DNA from: CAUZIZ01 sp965222655
Lineage (GTDB): Bacteria; Acidobacteriota; UBA6911; RPQK01; JAJDTT01
Assembly: GCA_965222655.1 (NCBI GenBank)
Contig: CBDCUP010000018.1
Coordinates: 248,001-312,000, forward strand
Length of the DNA stretch: 64,000 nucleotides
Direction: 5' to 3'
Shown: piece by piece, positions 17,967 through 26,628 of the stretch
Layout: every line of letters starts with the position of its first letter
Numbering within the stretch: the stretch's first letter is position 1
Made by a program: the position numbers and the translations under genes
The notes under the pieces: model-generated
What the model saw: the letters and a program-made list of their open reading frames with translations, nothing else
Told to the model about the DNA's origin: nothing
Databases searched by the model: none

Positions 17967-18563
17967 TCAGCTGGAGGTCTTCCTCAGGGTCTTGCGCAGC
18001 AGGGTCTCGAACTGATCTGTCGGATCCTCGTTAAGTACTTGCGTAACGGCCTTCTCCGCTACCGGTCTGGAATAGCCCAGATTGACCAAGGCTGATACGA
18101 CGTCCCGCTGTAGCGACCCCGAAACTCCGCCCGCTACGACTTCATACTCATCGGACACGAGGCCCACAACCTTGTCGCGCATCTCCAAGATGATTCGCTC
18201 GGCGGTTTTCTTTCCCACCCCCGGGATACCATTGAGTCTCACCACATCGGCGCCCATGACTGCCTGAATCAACTCGTCCGCTGGCAGACCTGACAGGATC
18301 GTAATACCCAGCTTGGGACCGATTCCGGAGACTTGGATAAGGCGTGTGAAGAGCCGTTTCTCCTTTACCGCCAGGAAGCCGTAGAGACTAAGTGCGTCCT
18401 CCTTCACGTGAGTATGGATCTGGAGTGTGACAGTCTCTCCCGCCTCGCCCAATTCGTAGTAGGTCGAGAAGGGGATTGACACCTCGTAGCCGACCCCGTG
18501 GATGTCCACCACGACACGGTCCGCCTCCTTCTCTATAAGGGTCCCGGTCAGTTGTGCAATCAT
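17967..18563 (-). CDS. ruvA: Holliday junction DNA-binding protein RuvA
   Basis: 198 residues: the N-terminal OB fold (MIAQLTGTLIEKEADRVVVD, HGVGYEV), two helix-hairpin-helix motifs (SGIGPKLGITILSGL and NGIPGVGKKTAERIILEMRD), and a C-terminal domain III (ALVNLGYSRPVAEKAV) that contacts RuvB. It is immediately upstream of ruvB on the same strand. LexA control is common for ruvAB, but I see no operator I can support. Confidence 0.97.
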   Translation of the reverse strand: MIAQLTGTLIEKEADRVVVDIHGVGYEVSIPFSTYYELGEAGETVTLQIHTHVKEDALSLYGFLAVKEKRLFTRLIQVSGIGPKLGITILSGLPADELIQAVMGADVVRLNGIPGVGKKTAERIILEMRDKVVGLVSDEYEVVAGGVSGSLQRDVVSALVNLGYSRPVAEKAVTQVLNEDPTDQFETLLRKTLRKTSS

Positions 18564-18637
18564 TCCAACTCGACATTATACGAGAAGCATTGCTGCCCCG
18601 CTTATTTGAATCGGGGCGCCGGTTTGGGCATTCTGCG

Positions 18638-18973
18638 TCAACCCTTTCGCGTAGCGCCGGGAAGTGCTCGGTCGTGGGCCTGCACCCTCCCCAGAGTCCG
18701 GAGCTCCGGGATGCAGGACAAGATGTGTCGAACCGCGGGAACGCAGAGGCTATTGCCCACCAATGGCCACGCCTGGCGCAAGGAAAGGTTGGGCGGAAGC
18801 CGATATCCGGAAGGGAATCCAAGAATCCTCAATATCTCTTGCGGCGAGAAACGCCGGATGCGGCGGTCCTCGGAAAGGTAGGACCCGCTCCTGACGTAGG
18901 ATCGGCCGTAGGCAGACCAATGATTCCTGCTGATTGCCAGGGATGCAATCCGAACGAATGGGCTCGGTAGCAC
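18638..18973 (-). pseudogene. C-terminal remnant of a DNMT2-like cytosine-5 methyltransferase
   Basis: 111 residues whose middle reads RRFSPQEILRILGFPSGYRL, followed by SLRQAWPLVGNSLCVPAV. This is the terminal pattern of C5 methyltransferases (motifs IX-X, target-domain end). It resembles the DNMT2/TRDMT1 form, with F(T/S)P-E-(I/L)-LGFP and (L/V)GNSL-V, more than restriction enzymes. The catalytic PCQ and ENV motifs are absent. A TAA lies directly before the GTG, in the terminus of the palindromic element at 18975-19155. The N-terminal two thirds are missing, so this is a remnant. Confidence 0.6.
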
Positions 18974-18974
18974 T

Positions 18975-19155
18975 TAGCCCGCATTTCTCATCGCTGGTCT
19001 ACTGCGTCGCCGCAATCATCCGCCCTGGCTGTGTTACGCTCGGTCGGCCTCCTCGACGTACTGTCAAAGTACGGCTGCGGTGGCCTCGGTCGTAAGCCTT
19101 GCCAGGACGGCCCTTGCAGCGCCTCGCTACGACAAGCGATGAGAAATCCGGGTTA
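18975..19155. repeat. MITE-like element with 20-bp inverted ends (about 181 bp)
   Basis: The left end TAGCCCGCATTTCTCATCGC is matched by an inverted right end ending AGCGATGAGAAATCCGGGTTA, with two mismatches. The interior is GC-rich, has a small GTACT/AGTAC hairpin near 19060-19075, and no coding capacity. It abuts the methyltransferase remnant and probably caused or followed its truncation. Confidence 0.7.
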
Positions 19156-19300
19156 GACCTCACTATCATTCAGACATCCCAAACAGACGATCGGTGGATC
19201 GTGGACGAGGGCTCTTGTATAGTTTGTCGGGCCGCGGCGACTAGTCGCCGCTGAGGCTTCGACAGATGAGCTATCGACTCCCTGAGAAAGGTAGGAGCGA

Positions 19301-20854
19301 ATGTCCAAGAGGTTCCTTGTCCTGGTTGGCCTGAGTTTGAGTCTCGGTCGAACAGCAGTTGTGGCAGAACACCACGAAGAGACGATCGACGTAGGGTCGA
19401 GACTGGAGCTTTTCGTGGATGACTTTCTCGTCGAAGAGATGTCGGGCGTCGAGTTGATGCTTCATTCACCTCAGTCGGCAGGAAAGGCACTGGAGTTCAA
19501 CAAACCCTGGGAGGGAAACACCAGCTTCTACGTCAACATTCTCAAGGACGACGATCGGTATCGCATGTATTATCGGGGAAGCAACTCGCCTGACTACGTT
19601 CAGAAGTCCCTGCTCGAGCCAGGAGAGAAGGTGGGTGTCGACCACCCCTTCACCATCTCCTACGCTGAAAGCAAGGATGGAATCCATTGGGAGCGGCCCG
19701 ATCTTGGAATCTACGAATTCGAGGGATCCAAGGCCAACTCCATCATTTGGATAGACAAGCCGGGCGATCAGAACATCACGGCCTGCATGTACGTTTTCAA
19801 GGATGGAAACCCGAAGGCCCCTGACTCCCAGCGCTATAAGGCAGTGGGCGGGAGCAGCTATCCATTGGTAGGCCTGGTCTCTCCCGATGGACTGCGCTGG
19901 ACCGAGCTACAGGGGCAGAAATCGCTGATTGAAGAAGGGCTTCACGGGAATGCCTTTGACGCCCTCAACGTCGTCTTCTGGGATTCCTTCCGGAAGCGAT
20001 ACACCATCGTCTTCCGCGACTCCGATAGAGGTCCTCATCCCAAGGCCAAGGGCCCTGCCTACCGCCCGCAGGCGAGCCTCGCCCAGAACTACGGCAACCG
20101 GAGCTTCAAGTTCGCCACCTCCGATGACTTCGTCAACTGGAGTAGTCCGCAGTGGGTTGATTTCGGCGACGCCCCCACCGAGCATCTCTACACCAACGGG
20201 ACTACCCCCTATTTTCGCGCTCCCCACATCTACCTGGCCTTTCCCAAGCGCTTTCAGCCCTGGAGGCAGCGCTTCGTGGATACGCCTTCTCCGGGTGCCT
20301 CCGAAGCCGTGTTCCTGAGCAGCCGAGATGGACTTCACTGGGACCGTCGGTTCATGGAAGGATTCATTCGTCCTGGACGAGACAAGAAGAATTGGACGCA
20401 TCGGAACAACCTGGTGGCTGTAGGGGTCCATCCAACGGCCTCTGATGAGATCTCGCTCTACGTCGTCCGCAATTACAATTTCCCTAGTTGCCACCTGGAG
20501 AGGATGGTCCTTCGAACAGATGGGTTCGTCTCCGTCCATGCTGATTACACTGGCGGCGAGTTGCTGACCAAGCCGCTGATTTTCGAAGGGACGAATCTGC
20601 TTCTGAACTATGCCACGTCTGCGGCAGGAAGCATCCGGATAGAGATTCAGGACTCGGAAGGAAATCCCTTGCCGGGGTTCGGATTGGAGGAATCCCCCCT
20701 AATCTGGGGAGACAAGATCGATTCAGTAGTGAGGTGGGAACGGGCCCATTCCAGCGCGACTTCTGATGAGCCATTGAAGAGGCTGGCCGGCCGGGCCGTC
20801 CGTTTACGGTTTGTGATGAAGGATGCGGATTTGTACTCGATCCGGTTCCAGTAG
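19301..20854 (+). CDS. Secreted beta-propeller glycosidase-like protein
   Basis: 517 residues with a signal peptide (MSKRFLVLVGLSLSLGRTAV). The body has repeated YRMYYRG, TISYAESKDGIHWERP, YKAVGG, LVSPDGLRWTEL, FATSDDFVNWS and FLSSRDGLHWDR segments. This 'S-x-D-G-hhW' repetition is typical of five-bladed propellers of the GH32/GH43/GH130 type and of their Planctomycetes/Acidobacteria relatives. It likely acts on a carbohydrate outside the cytoplasm; catalytic carboxylates cannot be assigned by eye. TAGGAGCGA precedes the ATG. Confidence 0.75.
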   Translation: MSKRFLVLVGLSLSLGRTAVVAEHHEETIDVGSRLELFVDDFLVEEMSGVELMLHSPQSAGKALEFNKPWEGNTSFYVNILKDDDRYRMYYRGSNSPDYVQKSLLEPGEKVGVDHPFTISYAESKDGIHWERPDLGIYEFEGSKANSIIWIDKPGDQNITACMYVFKDGNPKAPDSQRYKAVGGSSYPLVGLVSPDGLRWTELQGQKSLIEEGLHGNAFDALNVVFWDSFRKRYTIVFRDSDRGPHPKAKGPAYRPQASLAQNYGNRSFKFATSDDFVNWSSPQWVDFGDAPTEHLYTNGTTPYFRAPHIYLAFPKRFQPWRQRFVDTPSPGASEAVFLSSRDGLHWDRRFMEGFIRPGRDKKNWTHRNNLVAVGVHPTASDEISLYVVRNYNFPSCHLERMVLRTDGFVSVHADYTGGELLTKPLIFEGTNLLLNYATSAAGSIRIEIQDSEGNPLPGFGLEESPLIWGDKIDSVVRWERAHSSATSDEPLKRLAGRAVRLRFVMKDADLYSIRFQ

Positions 20855-20864
20855 TTTTCCCCAA

Positions 20865-21245
20865 TAACGGCGGCCTGGAGACCGCCGCCACATCGGCAGC
20901 CTGGAGTTTCCCGCCGGATCGTTCAGGGGGAAACTTCTCCATCGCGCCAGAGTGCAGCTGCCGTTGGGAATAGTAGGATGGTCACTCTTGCCCGTCTGTT
21001 GTCCCATCTACCCCGTCGAAGCCTTCCTCAGAATGAAGTTTCGGTCAGTCCCGCCCCCGCTGCGCTGCCCCATTCCAGAAAAAAACTTCGGCTCCGGCGT
21101 AGCGGTGGGCTCCAGGCCGCCGTCCGAGCCAAAGGCTCGAAAGAATACTTCGGCCTGGAGGCCAAAGCTACGTTTGCCAATGAAGTTTCAGCTTAGTCCC
21201 GCCCCCAGGAAGCTCTGGCCCCATTCGAAAAAGAAACTTTGCTTA
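20865..21245. repeat. Compound palindromic repeat region between convergent genes
   Basis: The gap to the M14 peptidase holds several repeat modules. GGCGGCCTGGAGACCGCCGC is at 20869-20890. AATGAAGTTTC...CCCGCCCC...CCCCATTC appears twice (near 21031 and 21180). A palindromic family copy spans 21105-21175 (GGGCTCCAGGCCGCCG, GAGCC-AAA-GGCTC core, CGGCCTGGAGGCC). The same modules recur at 11384-11690, 33605-33745 and 53096-53176. Confidence 0.7.
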
Positions 21246-21303
21246 CCTCTGCCATGATGGTCGCTCCCGCCCATTTTCCTCGGCCGCACCATTCAGTCAG
21301 GGC

Positions 21304-22947
21304 TCAGCGACCATGACCCAGGCTCTCCAGAACCTCGCGAGGTGGGGTCCAGCCGTACTCCCGTTTCACGTCCGGAACGTAGCCGACGGTCACAATGAAC
21401 AACCCGGTCTTGCGAGCCTTATCGGGTGGGACGTGGATCTGGACCTGGGTGAAGCCGTTGGCGTACCAGCTTTGGTAACCGTCTAGCGCGCTCTTCTTCA
21501 GGAGGTGGCCGTTGAGGCGGATATCCAGCAGTTCGGGATTCCGATAGGGCAATCGCATACGGAAACCCACGCCGTTCTGGACGAGACCACCGGCGCCACC
21601 TCTGCCTTTGCCCTTGGAAATACTGAGGAGGATTTCAGGTCCCATTTTGGCAAAGCCCTGGATGGATTTCTGGTCGACGTGGGGAAGACGCGAGAGGTTC
21701 GACAAAAAGACCTTTGGTTCGGGATCCAGGATGGCCGCAGATTTCTCATCCGTCGCCACCACGTAGGTGTCCCGACCGTCGGTTTGGGGATAGAGCACGG
21801 CCTGGGTGAAGCCGGCTTGTTTTTCCCACAGCTCAATCCGGCTGCGGCGCCGCTCCCGAGCCGTCCCGCCCCAGGACGTCATGAAATGGCCCACATAGGA
21901 CTTCACCCGGTCCACGGGGTAGCCCGGGTACGGCTCTCCCTGCCAGGGACGGTTCCCCAGCCGCAGCAGGCCCTTGACCCGCTCCACTCCGCTCTGCTCC
22001 CAGCCGATCTCCAGTACCGTCAGCAAGGTGTGGTAGCGGATGTAGGCGTACTGGGCCGTGTAGAACAGCGGTCGGCCGGTCCAGAACCGGTCCGCCAGGG
22101 GATCGAGTCCGGGAATCCAGAATCCCCGCTGGGCGTCGGCCTCGTAGCGGTCCGAGGGATAGCCTGCTTCCAGACCCGCCTGGATCATGGCCTCACTGAT
22201 CCTCCAGTCCCAGGGGCGCAGGGCGAAGTTGGAGTAGGCCGAGCCCGTCACCTCGAACATCGTCTGCCCCTGATAGCGTTTCCCGTCCCCGACCTTTTCC
22301 TCCGGATAGGACTGCAGCCCGGTTCCATGAAGGTCCACGTAGGCGTCGGGCTGGTACTGGTCTACGACACGTAGGAACGCCTTGATCTCGGGAGCCTGAT
22401 CCAGCTTCCGATAGGTCAGGGTCTCCAGGTCCCAGTTCTCGGCTCCCCCTCCCTGGTAGGAGCGGATACCCGCCGAGTTTCGAGAGCGCAGGCCTTCGAA
22501 GAAAGCGTAGGGGTCGATGATGGGCATGACAAGAAGTACCTGGCGCCGGCGCATTTCGGCCGCCTCAGGATCGTCGCCCAGCAGCCACTGAGCCAGGTGC
22601 AGCGCCGTCGTGGAACCGGATCGCTCCGCCCCGCCGTGCATGGCCGTCATGAGCGCCACCTGCTTGTCCTCATTGGACACCGAGGAATCGGTGATCTTGA
22701 GGAGATAGATGGGGTGTCCCTCGGCCGAGCGCTCCACCACTTCCACCTGGAGGATTTTCGGATGACGCTTTTCCCAGTACTCCATTGTGGCCCGGTACTC
22801 GTCCAGGGTTACCCTGTGGACCTTCTCCCCTTCCCAGGGTCTGGGCATTCTCGACAGACGCGTCTCAATGTCCTGTCCCAACGCTGGTGTAAGGGACGCG
22901 AGCAGCAGCAAGACCAAAGCGCAGTTCGAAATCTTGGTTTTTCCCAT
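21304..22947 (-). CDS. Secreted M14-family zinc carboxypeptidase-like protein
   Basis: 547 residues from ATG 22947 (preceded by GGGAAGGAAA), with signal peptide ISNCALVLLLLASLTPALG. The peptidase M14 domain covers about residues 50-330. It shows the zinc H-x-x-E pair in MHGGAERSGS and the third ligand in DLHGTG, with IDPYAFF between. The C-terminal part looks beta-rich (LPYRNPELLDIRLNGHLL, TVGYVPDVKREYGW). It probably trims peptides in the periplasm or outside the cell. The open frame extends to 23055, but that part is not signal-like. Confidence 0.88.
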   Translation of the reverse strand: MGKTKISNCALVLLLLASLTPALGQDIETRLSRMPRPWEGEKVHRVTLDEYRATMEYWEKRHPKILQVEVVERSAEGHPIYLLKITDSSVSNEDKQVALMTAMHGGAERSGSTTALHLAQWLLGDDPEAAEMRRRQVLLVMPIIDPYAFFEGLRSRNSAGIRSYQGGGAENWDLETLTYRKLDQAPEIKAFLRVVDQYQPDAYVDLHGTGLQSYPEEKVGDGKRYQGQTMFEVTGSAYSNFALRPWDWRISEAMIQAGLEAGYPSDRYEADAQRGFWIPGLDPLADRFWTGRPLFYTAQYAYIRYHTLLTVLEIGWEQSGVERVKGLLRLGNRPWQGEPYPGYPVDRVKSYVGHFMTSWGGTARERRRSRIELWEKQAGFTQAVLYPQTDGRDTYVVATDEKSAAILDPEPKVFLSNLSRLPHVDQKSIQGFAKMGPEILLSISKGKGRGGAGGLVQNGVGFRMRLPYRNPELLDIRLNGHLLKKSALDGYQSWYANGFTQVQIHVPPDKARKTGLFIVTVGYVPDVKREYGWTPPREVLESLGHGR

Positions 22948-23077
22948 TTTCCTTCCCGCCTCTCTAGGTGAATCTACTGTTTCGAGATTGTAGGAGCCCG
23001 GCTGGTCGTCTTCAAGGACCGCGGCGCTGTTTGCTCGACGTATCCCCTTGATCAATAATCAACCTCAAGGAGTTGAG

Positions 23078-23992
23078 ATGAGCATGCGTGAGATCCATCA
23101 GACCGGGCCCTATTGCTACACCTATTCGCCGTTTCACCCACCGATTGCGACGGTCGAGCCAGGCGAAACGGTCGCCATCCACACCTTGGACGCATTCGAG
23201 AACAAGATGACGCCCCAGGTGAAGCAGTTTGCCGATGTCTGTACCTATCCATTCCTCAATCCTCAGACCGGTCCCATCGTCGTCTCCGGTGCCGAACCGG
23301 GTGATACGCTGCTCGTCAAGATTCACGAAATCACCCCCACCCGCGACCACGCTGTTACCGGCACAATCCCTTACTTCGGCGGTTTGACCTCGACCCCGCT
23401 GGACCCGAAACTGCAACAACCGCTTGAAGAACAGTGGCTCTTCCTACCGATCGAGGAGGACGGGATCCGCTTTGATGAACGCCGAGTCATTCCGTACGAC
23501 CCGTTCCTGGGAACGATGGGAGTTGCGCCGGAGATCGAGGCTGTGAACTCCCTGACGCCCGACTACTACGGCGGCAACATGGATTGCGTCGAGACCCGGC
23601 CTGGCAACGAGGTCCTGTTTCCCGTCCTGGTCCGAGGAGCGCACTTCTTCACCGGGGATGCCCACGCCAGCCAGGGCGACGGTGAGCTCACAGGAGTCGC
23701 ATTGGAGGTTCCGGCCAGGGTGATCGTCAGCTTCGATCTCAAGAAAGACAGCAAAATCAACTGGCCGCGAATCGTCAGCGATGAGTTCATCATGGTCGCC
23801 GGAAGCGCTCGTCCGCTCGAAGCCGCCGCCCGCATTGCCTGGGTGGAGCTGATCGATTGGATGGTTTCCGACTACGGGTTTGACCGGATGAGAGCCTACC
23901 ATTTCCTGGGCCAGGTCGGGCAGATGAGGCTGGGGAACATGGTAGACCCGAAATACACAATGGTCGCCAAATGCCCCAAGCGCTATCTGTAG
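23078..23992 (+). CDS. Acetamidase/formamidase family amidohydrolase
   Basis: About 304 residues with the FmdA/AmdA family pattern: PGETVAIHTLDAFENKMTP, GPIVVSGAEPGDTLLVKI, TPDYYGGNMDC, GDAHASQGDGELTGVALE and the C-terminal GQVGQMRLGNMVDP. It hydrolyses short amides such as formamide to the acid and ammonium in the cytoplasm. I chose ATG 23078 because AAGGAGTTGAG precedes it. It is divergent from the M14 gene with about 130 bp between starts. Confidence 0.9.
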   Translation: MSMREIHQTGPYCYTYSPFHPPIATVEPGETVAIHTLDAFENKMTPQVKQFADVCTYPFLNPQTGPIVVSGAEPGDTLLVKIHEITPTRDHAVTGTIPYFGGLTSTPLDPKLQQPLEEQWLFLPIEEDGIRFDERRVIPYDPFLGTMGVAPEIEAVNSLTPDYYGGNMDCVETRPGNEVLFPVLVRGAHFFTGDAHASQGDGELTGVALEVPARVIVSFDLKKDSKINWPRIVSDEFIMVAGSARPLEAAARIAWVELIDWMVSDYGFDRMRAYHFLGQVGQMRLGNMVDPKYTMVAKCPKRYL

Positions 23993-23998
23993 GGGAGA

Positions 23999-24460
23999 TC
24001 AATCGACAGCGGGTGTGGCTGATATCTCGGCGGCGCTCTTGAAGTGGGATTGTTCGGTCAGAGCGGAGTAGAAGGACATTCCCAACAGCTCGCCCTCCGT
24101 CTCGGCGTAGGCCCAGGCACTGAGGTTGATGTCCGTACTTACGATCGTCTGTAGGTCGAAGAGAGTGTTCAGGGTGAGCCTCTTGACCTCGGCTGGATCC
24201 TGGGTAGGAGGCTTCAAGACGACGTTCACCTTCAGCACGCCGTGATCGTCTTCGACTCCCCAGACCTGGTATTGATTCCGTTCGAGTTTGGCCAGCTTTT
24301 TCTCGAGCTTGGCGAAACCCTCGACCTTCTGCGCTCTGGCGAAGGGGTCGGGCTCTTCTTCGCCGCAGCCCCAGGAAAAGGTAAACACAAGCAATATCAG
24401 CAGCTGGATCGCTACCCTCGCGGTTCGCGTCGTCACGTCGGCATGGTACCACGCAAGCAT
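23999..24460 (-). CDS. Hypothetical exported protein, possible lipoprotein
   Basis: Up to 153 residues; GTG 24436 is an alternative start. A hydrophobic N-terminal segment (AIQLLILLVFTFSWGC) ends in a cysteine that may be lipidated, although the residues before it are a poor lipobox. It is followed by an acidic, helical body (FAKLEKKLAKLERNQYQVWG) and a beta-like C-terminus. No family recognised. It is convergent with the formamidase gene (6-bp gap) and divergent from the MauE-like gene. Confidence 0.55.
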   Translation of the reverse strand: MLAWYHADVTTRTARVAIQLLILLVFTFSWGCGEEEPDPFARAQKVEGFAKLEKKLAKLERNQYQVWGVEDDHGVLKVNVVLKPPTQDPAEVKRLTLNTLFDLQTIVSTDINLSAWAYAETEGELLGMSFYSALTEQSHFKSAAEISATPAVD

Positions 24461-24570
24461 AAGGGAGCGAAACGCGATACACTCAAAGTTGGACTGCTTG
24501 AGCTCTTCCAGAGGAGACCTCCCGTAAGCGCTACTACCAAGTCACGTCTCGATAAGAGTCAGCCCCAGAA

Positions 24571-25473
24571 ATGACGGAGTCTTCGTCGCCACTCAAACAG
24601 CTCGTTGCTTCCATCGGCGGAATCTTTCTTGGTTTGGTTCTTCTTGTAGCCGCAGGGGCCAAAGCCTTCGATCCAGCTGGTCTGGTAGACCAGATCCAAA
24701 TGGAGGGTCTGGACTTCCTGTTCTCTGCGACCACGGTGACCCTGATCGCGCTGGCAATCGAGACTGGGCTGGGGGTGGCCCTGCTGCTGGGAATGCGCAA
24801 TCTCTGGATCCTGGTTCCAGCCTCCCTGCTGGTCGTCTTTTTTCTTGGCCTGACCGGCCGGAACTATTGGCTGGTGGCTCAGGGTCTGCGTAATCCTGAA
24901 GACTGTGGCTGTTTCGGGAGCCTCATCGAGCGGACTCCTGCGGAGGCCTTCTGGCAGGATCTGCTGCTGTTGTTACCGGCGCTACTGCTGGCCTTCTGGC
25001 ACCGTCCTGGGATAGGTCGTAGCCTTCCCAGAACACGTGTTGGGATCGCAGCTGTCGTCGCTCTGGGGACGGTAGTCTGGGTCGCACGCAACCCCGACCT
25101 TCCCTTCCTGGAGGCCGCCGTCGAGCTCGGATCCATCAGCGAGAAAGCGGTTTTCACCGTGAGTCCAAACTTTCGACTCACCTCCGATGGCAAGGAGATT
25201 CCCGGAAGTCAGGTCTACGAATCAGGCGATTCGGCAGTTTTCCTCATCACCAGCCCAGATCTGGGGACGCCACTGATCCTGGATCCCACAAAACGCAGTG
25301 TGGCTGAGTTGAGGCCGGAGCGTCTACAGCTCCTGGACGAGAACCGGGCCCGTCTCCTGGAGGGGGCGGACTCCCCTTCGGAGATCCCTTACGAGATGGG
25401 ACCCGAGGGAATTGCCTTCAGCCTGCATCAGAGAGAGTTCCTGCTAGCCAGGATGTCCGGCAAAGAGAGTTGA
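24571..25473 (+). CDS. MauE/DoxX-type redox-associated membrane protein
   Basis: 300 residues. Four membrane helices fill the first 150 residues (SIGGIFLGLVLLVAAGAKAF, TTVTLIALAIETGLGVALLL, LWILVPASLLVVFFLGLTG, LLLLLPALLLAFW). The loop motif NPEDCGCFGSL, with a CxCFG cysteine pair, is diagnostic of MauE-like proteins, which handle disulfides or quinones at the membrane. The C-terminal half is a soluble beta-rich domain without a thioredoxin CxxC, so the usual thioredoxin partner must lie elsewhere. Confidence 0.8.
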   Translation: MTESSSPLKQLVASIGGIFLGLVLLVAAGAKAFDPAGLVDQIQMEGLDFLFSATTVTLIALAIETGLGVALLLGMRNLWILVPASLLVVFFLGLTGRNYWLVAQGLRNPEDCGCFGSLIERTPAEAFWQDLLLLLPALLLAFWHRPGIGRSLPRTRVGIAAVVALGTVVWVARNPDLPFLEAAVELGSISEKAVFTVSPNFRLTSDGKEIPGSQVYESGDSAVFLITSPDLGTPLILDPTKRSVAELRPERLQLLDENRARLLEGADSPSEIPYEMGPEGIAFSLHQREFLLARMSGKES

Positions 25474-25480
25474 TCCACAC

Positions 25481-26128
25481 TCATCCGGCCAGGACGGACT
25501 GAACCTTGGAAACCAGGAGATCGATGGCGACTCGATTCTCTGCGCCCTCCGGAATGATCAGGTGGGCGTGGCGTTTACTCGGTTCAACAAATTCCCGATG
25601 CATGGGTTTGACGCTATCGAGGTACTGATTGATGACCGAATCCAACGAACGATCGCGCTGGGCCATGTCGCGCCGCAAGCGGCGGATCAGACGGATGTCC
25701 TCATCGGCATCAACATAGGCCCGGATATCCAGTAACTCTCTCAGCTCCGGGTCGACCAGGATCAACACCCCCACCAGCACGATGACCTGTCGAGGGTCGA
25801 CCTGCCGGGTTGCCGGAAGTCGCGTGTGAGTGGAAAAGCAATAGGTGGGAACGTCGACCGGATAGCCCTTTAGAAGTTGACCCAGGTGGTCTATCAGCAA
25901 CGGAGTTTCCAGCGCATCCGGATGATCGTAATTCAGCTGGAGGCGCTGCTCCTGTGAGAGTGTGCCCTGATCGCGGTAATAGGAGTCGTGCTCGATCACG
26001 GCGACCGACTCGCTGCCGACTGCTCTTACGAGTTCCTGGACTACGGCGCTCTTACCGGCAGCCGTTCCGCCCGCCACCCCGATAACGATGGGTGCTGGAC
26101 TATGGGTTCGGCCTTTTTCCGGCGTCAC
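25481..26128 (-). CDS. udk: Uridine kinase
   Basis: 215 residues. The P-loop is GVAGGTAAGKSAV (near residue 18), the substrate loop is EHDSYYRD, and later motifs are NYDHPDALETPLL, YCFSTHTRLP and RLIRRLRRDMAQRDRSLDSV. It phosphorylates uridine or cytidine in pyrimidine salvage. The variant P-loop (TAAGKS rather than SASGKT) is within family range. The 26154-26334 and 26338-26628 MITEs lie just upstream and may have altered its promoter. Confidence 0.92.
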   Translation of the reverse strand: MTPEKGRTHSPAPIVIGVAGGTAAGKSAVVQELVRAVGSESVAVIEHDSYYRDQGTLSQEQRLQLNYDHPDALETPLLIDHLGQLLKGYPVDVPTYCFSTHTRLPATRQVDPRQVIVLVGVLILVDPELRELLDIRAYVDADEDIRLIRRLRRDMAQRDRSLDSVINQYLDSVKPMHREFVEPSKRHAHLIIPEGAENRVAIDLLVSKVQSVLAG

Positions 26129-26153
26129 AGACTATCAGCCGATTCGGTCCTTT

Positions 26154-26334
26154 GGGCTCTGTCAAAAATAACTTCACATTCTGGCATTTCATCTTCACAC
26201 CATCTTCGGCCGCTCCTCAATCGCGAAATCCTCAAAGTAGGCCCGGCTACACCTGCGGTTTCGCTCAATTGTTCGCGACCAAATCTGGCGCAAATCTGAG
26301 CGCCAACTCTGCGAAGCTATTCTTGACAGAGCCC
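26154..26334. mobile_element. MITE, 181 bp, GGGCTCTGTCAA ends
   Basis: The left end GGGCTCTGTCAAAAATAACTTC-like is matched by an inverted right end GAAGCTATTCTTGACAGAGCCC, about 22 bp with two mismatches. No coding capacity; the internal sequence is moderately AT-rich at its left end. It is separated from the next MITE by just TTA. Target duplication is not clear (at most TT). Confidence 0.75.
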
Positions 26335-26337
26335 TTA

Positions 26338-26628
26338 GTACACTGGAACGTAAATCCGGCAACGTTTGTGGCGAGCGGGACGGGTCGAGTTCGCGAAGCG
26401 TCGCCGAACGCCATGCCTTGCCATAGTGGAGAAGGCGCGACAACGAAATCGGCTCGTCCCGTCGCCACCCGTAGGGCAGATGGGGGTTGCGGACGATCTC
26501 TCCAGTTTGGTCGAAGCGACCCCGTTGGTCGTCGTCGAAGATGGCCAAGCATCGTCTTCCTCCTCCTGCCTTGATCTCGCCTCGCAAACCCCATCTGCAA
26601 ACGTTGCCGTATTTACGTTCCAGTGTAC
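26338..26628. mobile_element. MITE, 291 bp, GTACACTGG ends, TTA duplication
   Basis: Inverted ends of about 31 bp with one mismatch begin GTACACTGGAACGTAAAT. The 3-bp duplication TTA is at 26335-26337 and 26629-26631, as produced by IS5/IS1031-like enzymes with TNA targets. The right TTA is also the stop codon (TAA on the minus strand) of the desaturase gene. An internal GAGCGGGACGGG/CCCGTCGCC-like hairpin is present. A solo end of the same family lies at 12266-12281. Confidence 0.85.

Noticed and set aside
18563..19300. Search for ruvC upstream of ruvA
   Set aside because: No RuvC-like sequence in any frame; only the methyltransferase remnant and a palindromic element are there. Absence from the window says nothing about the rest of the genome.
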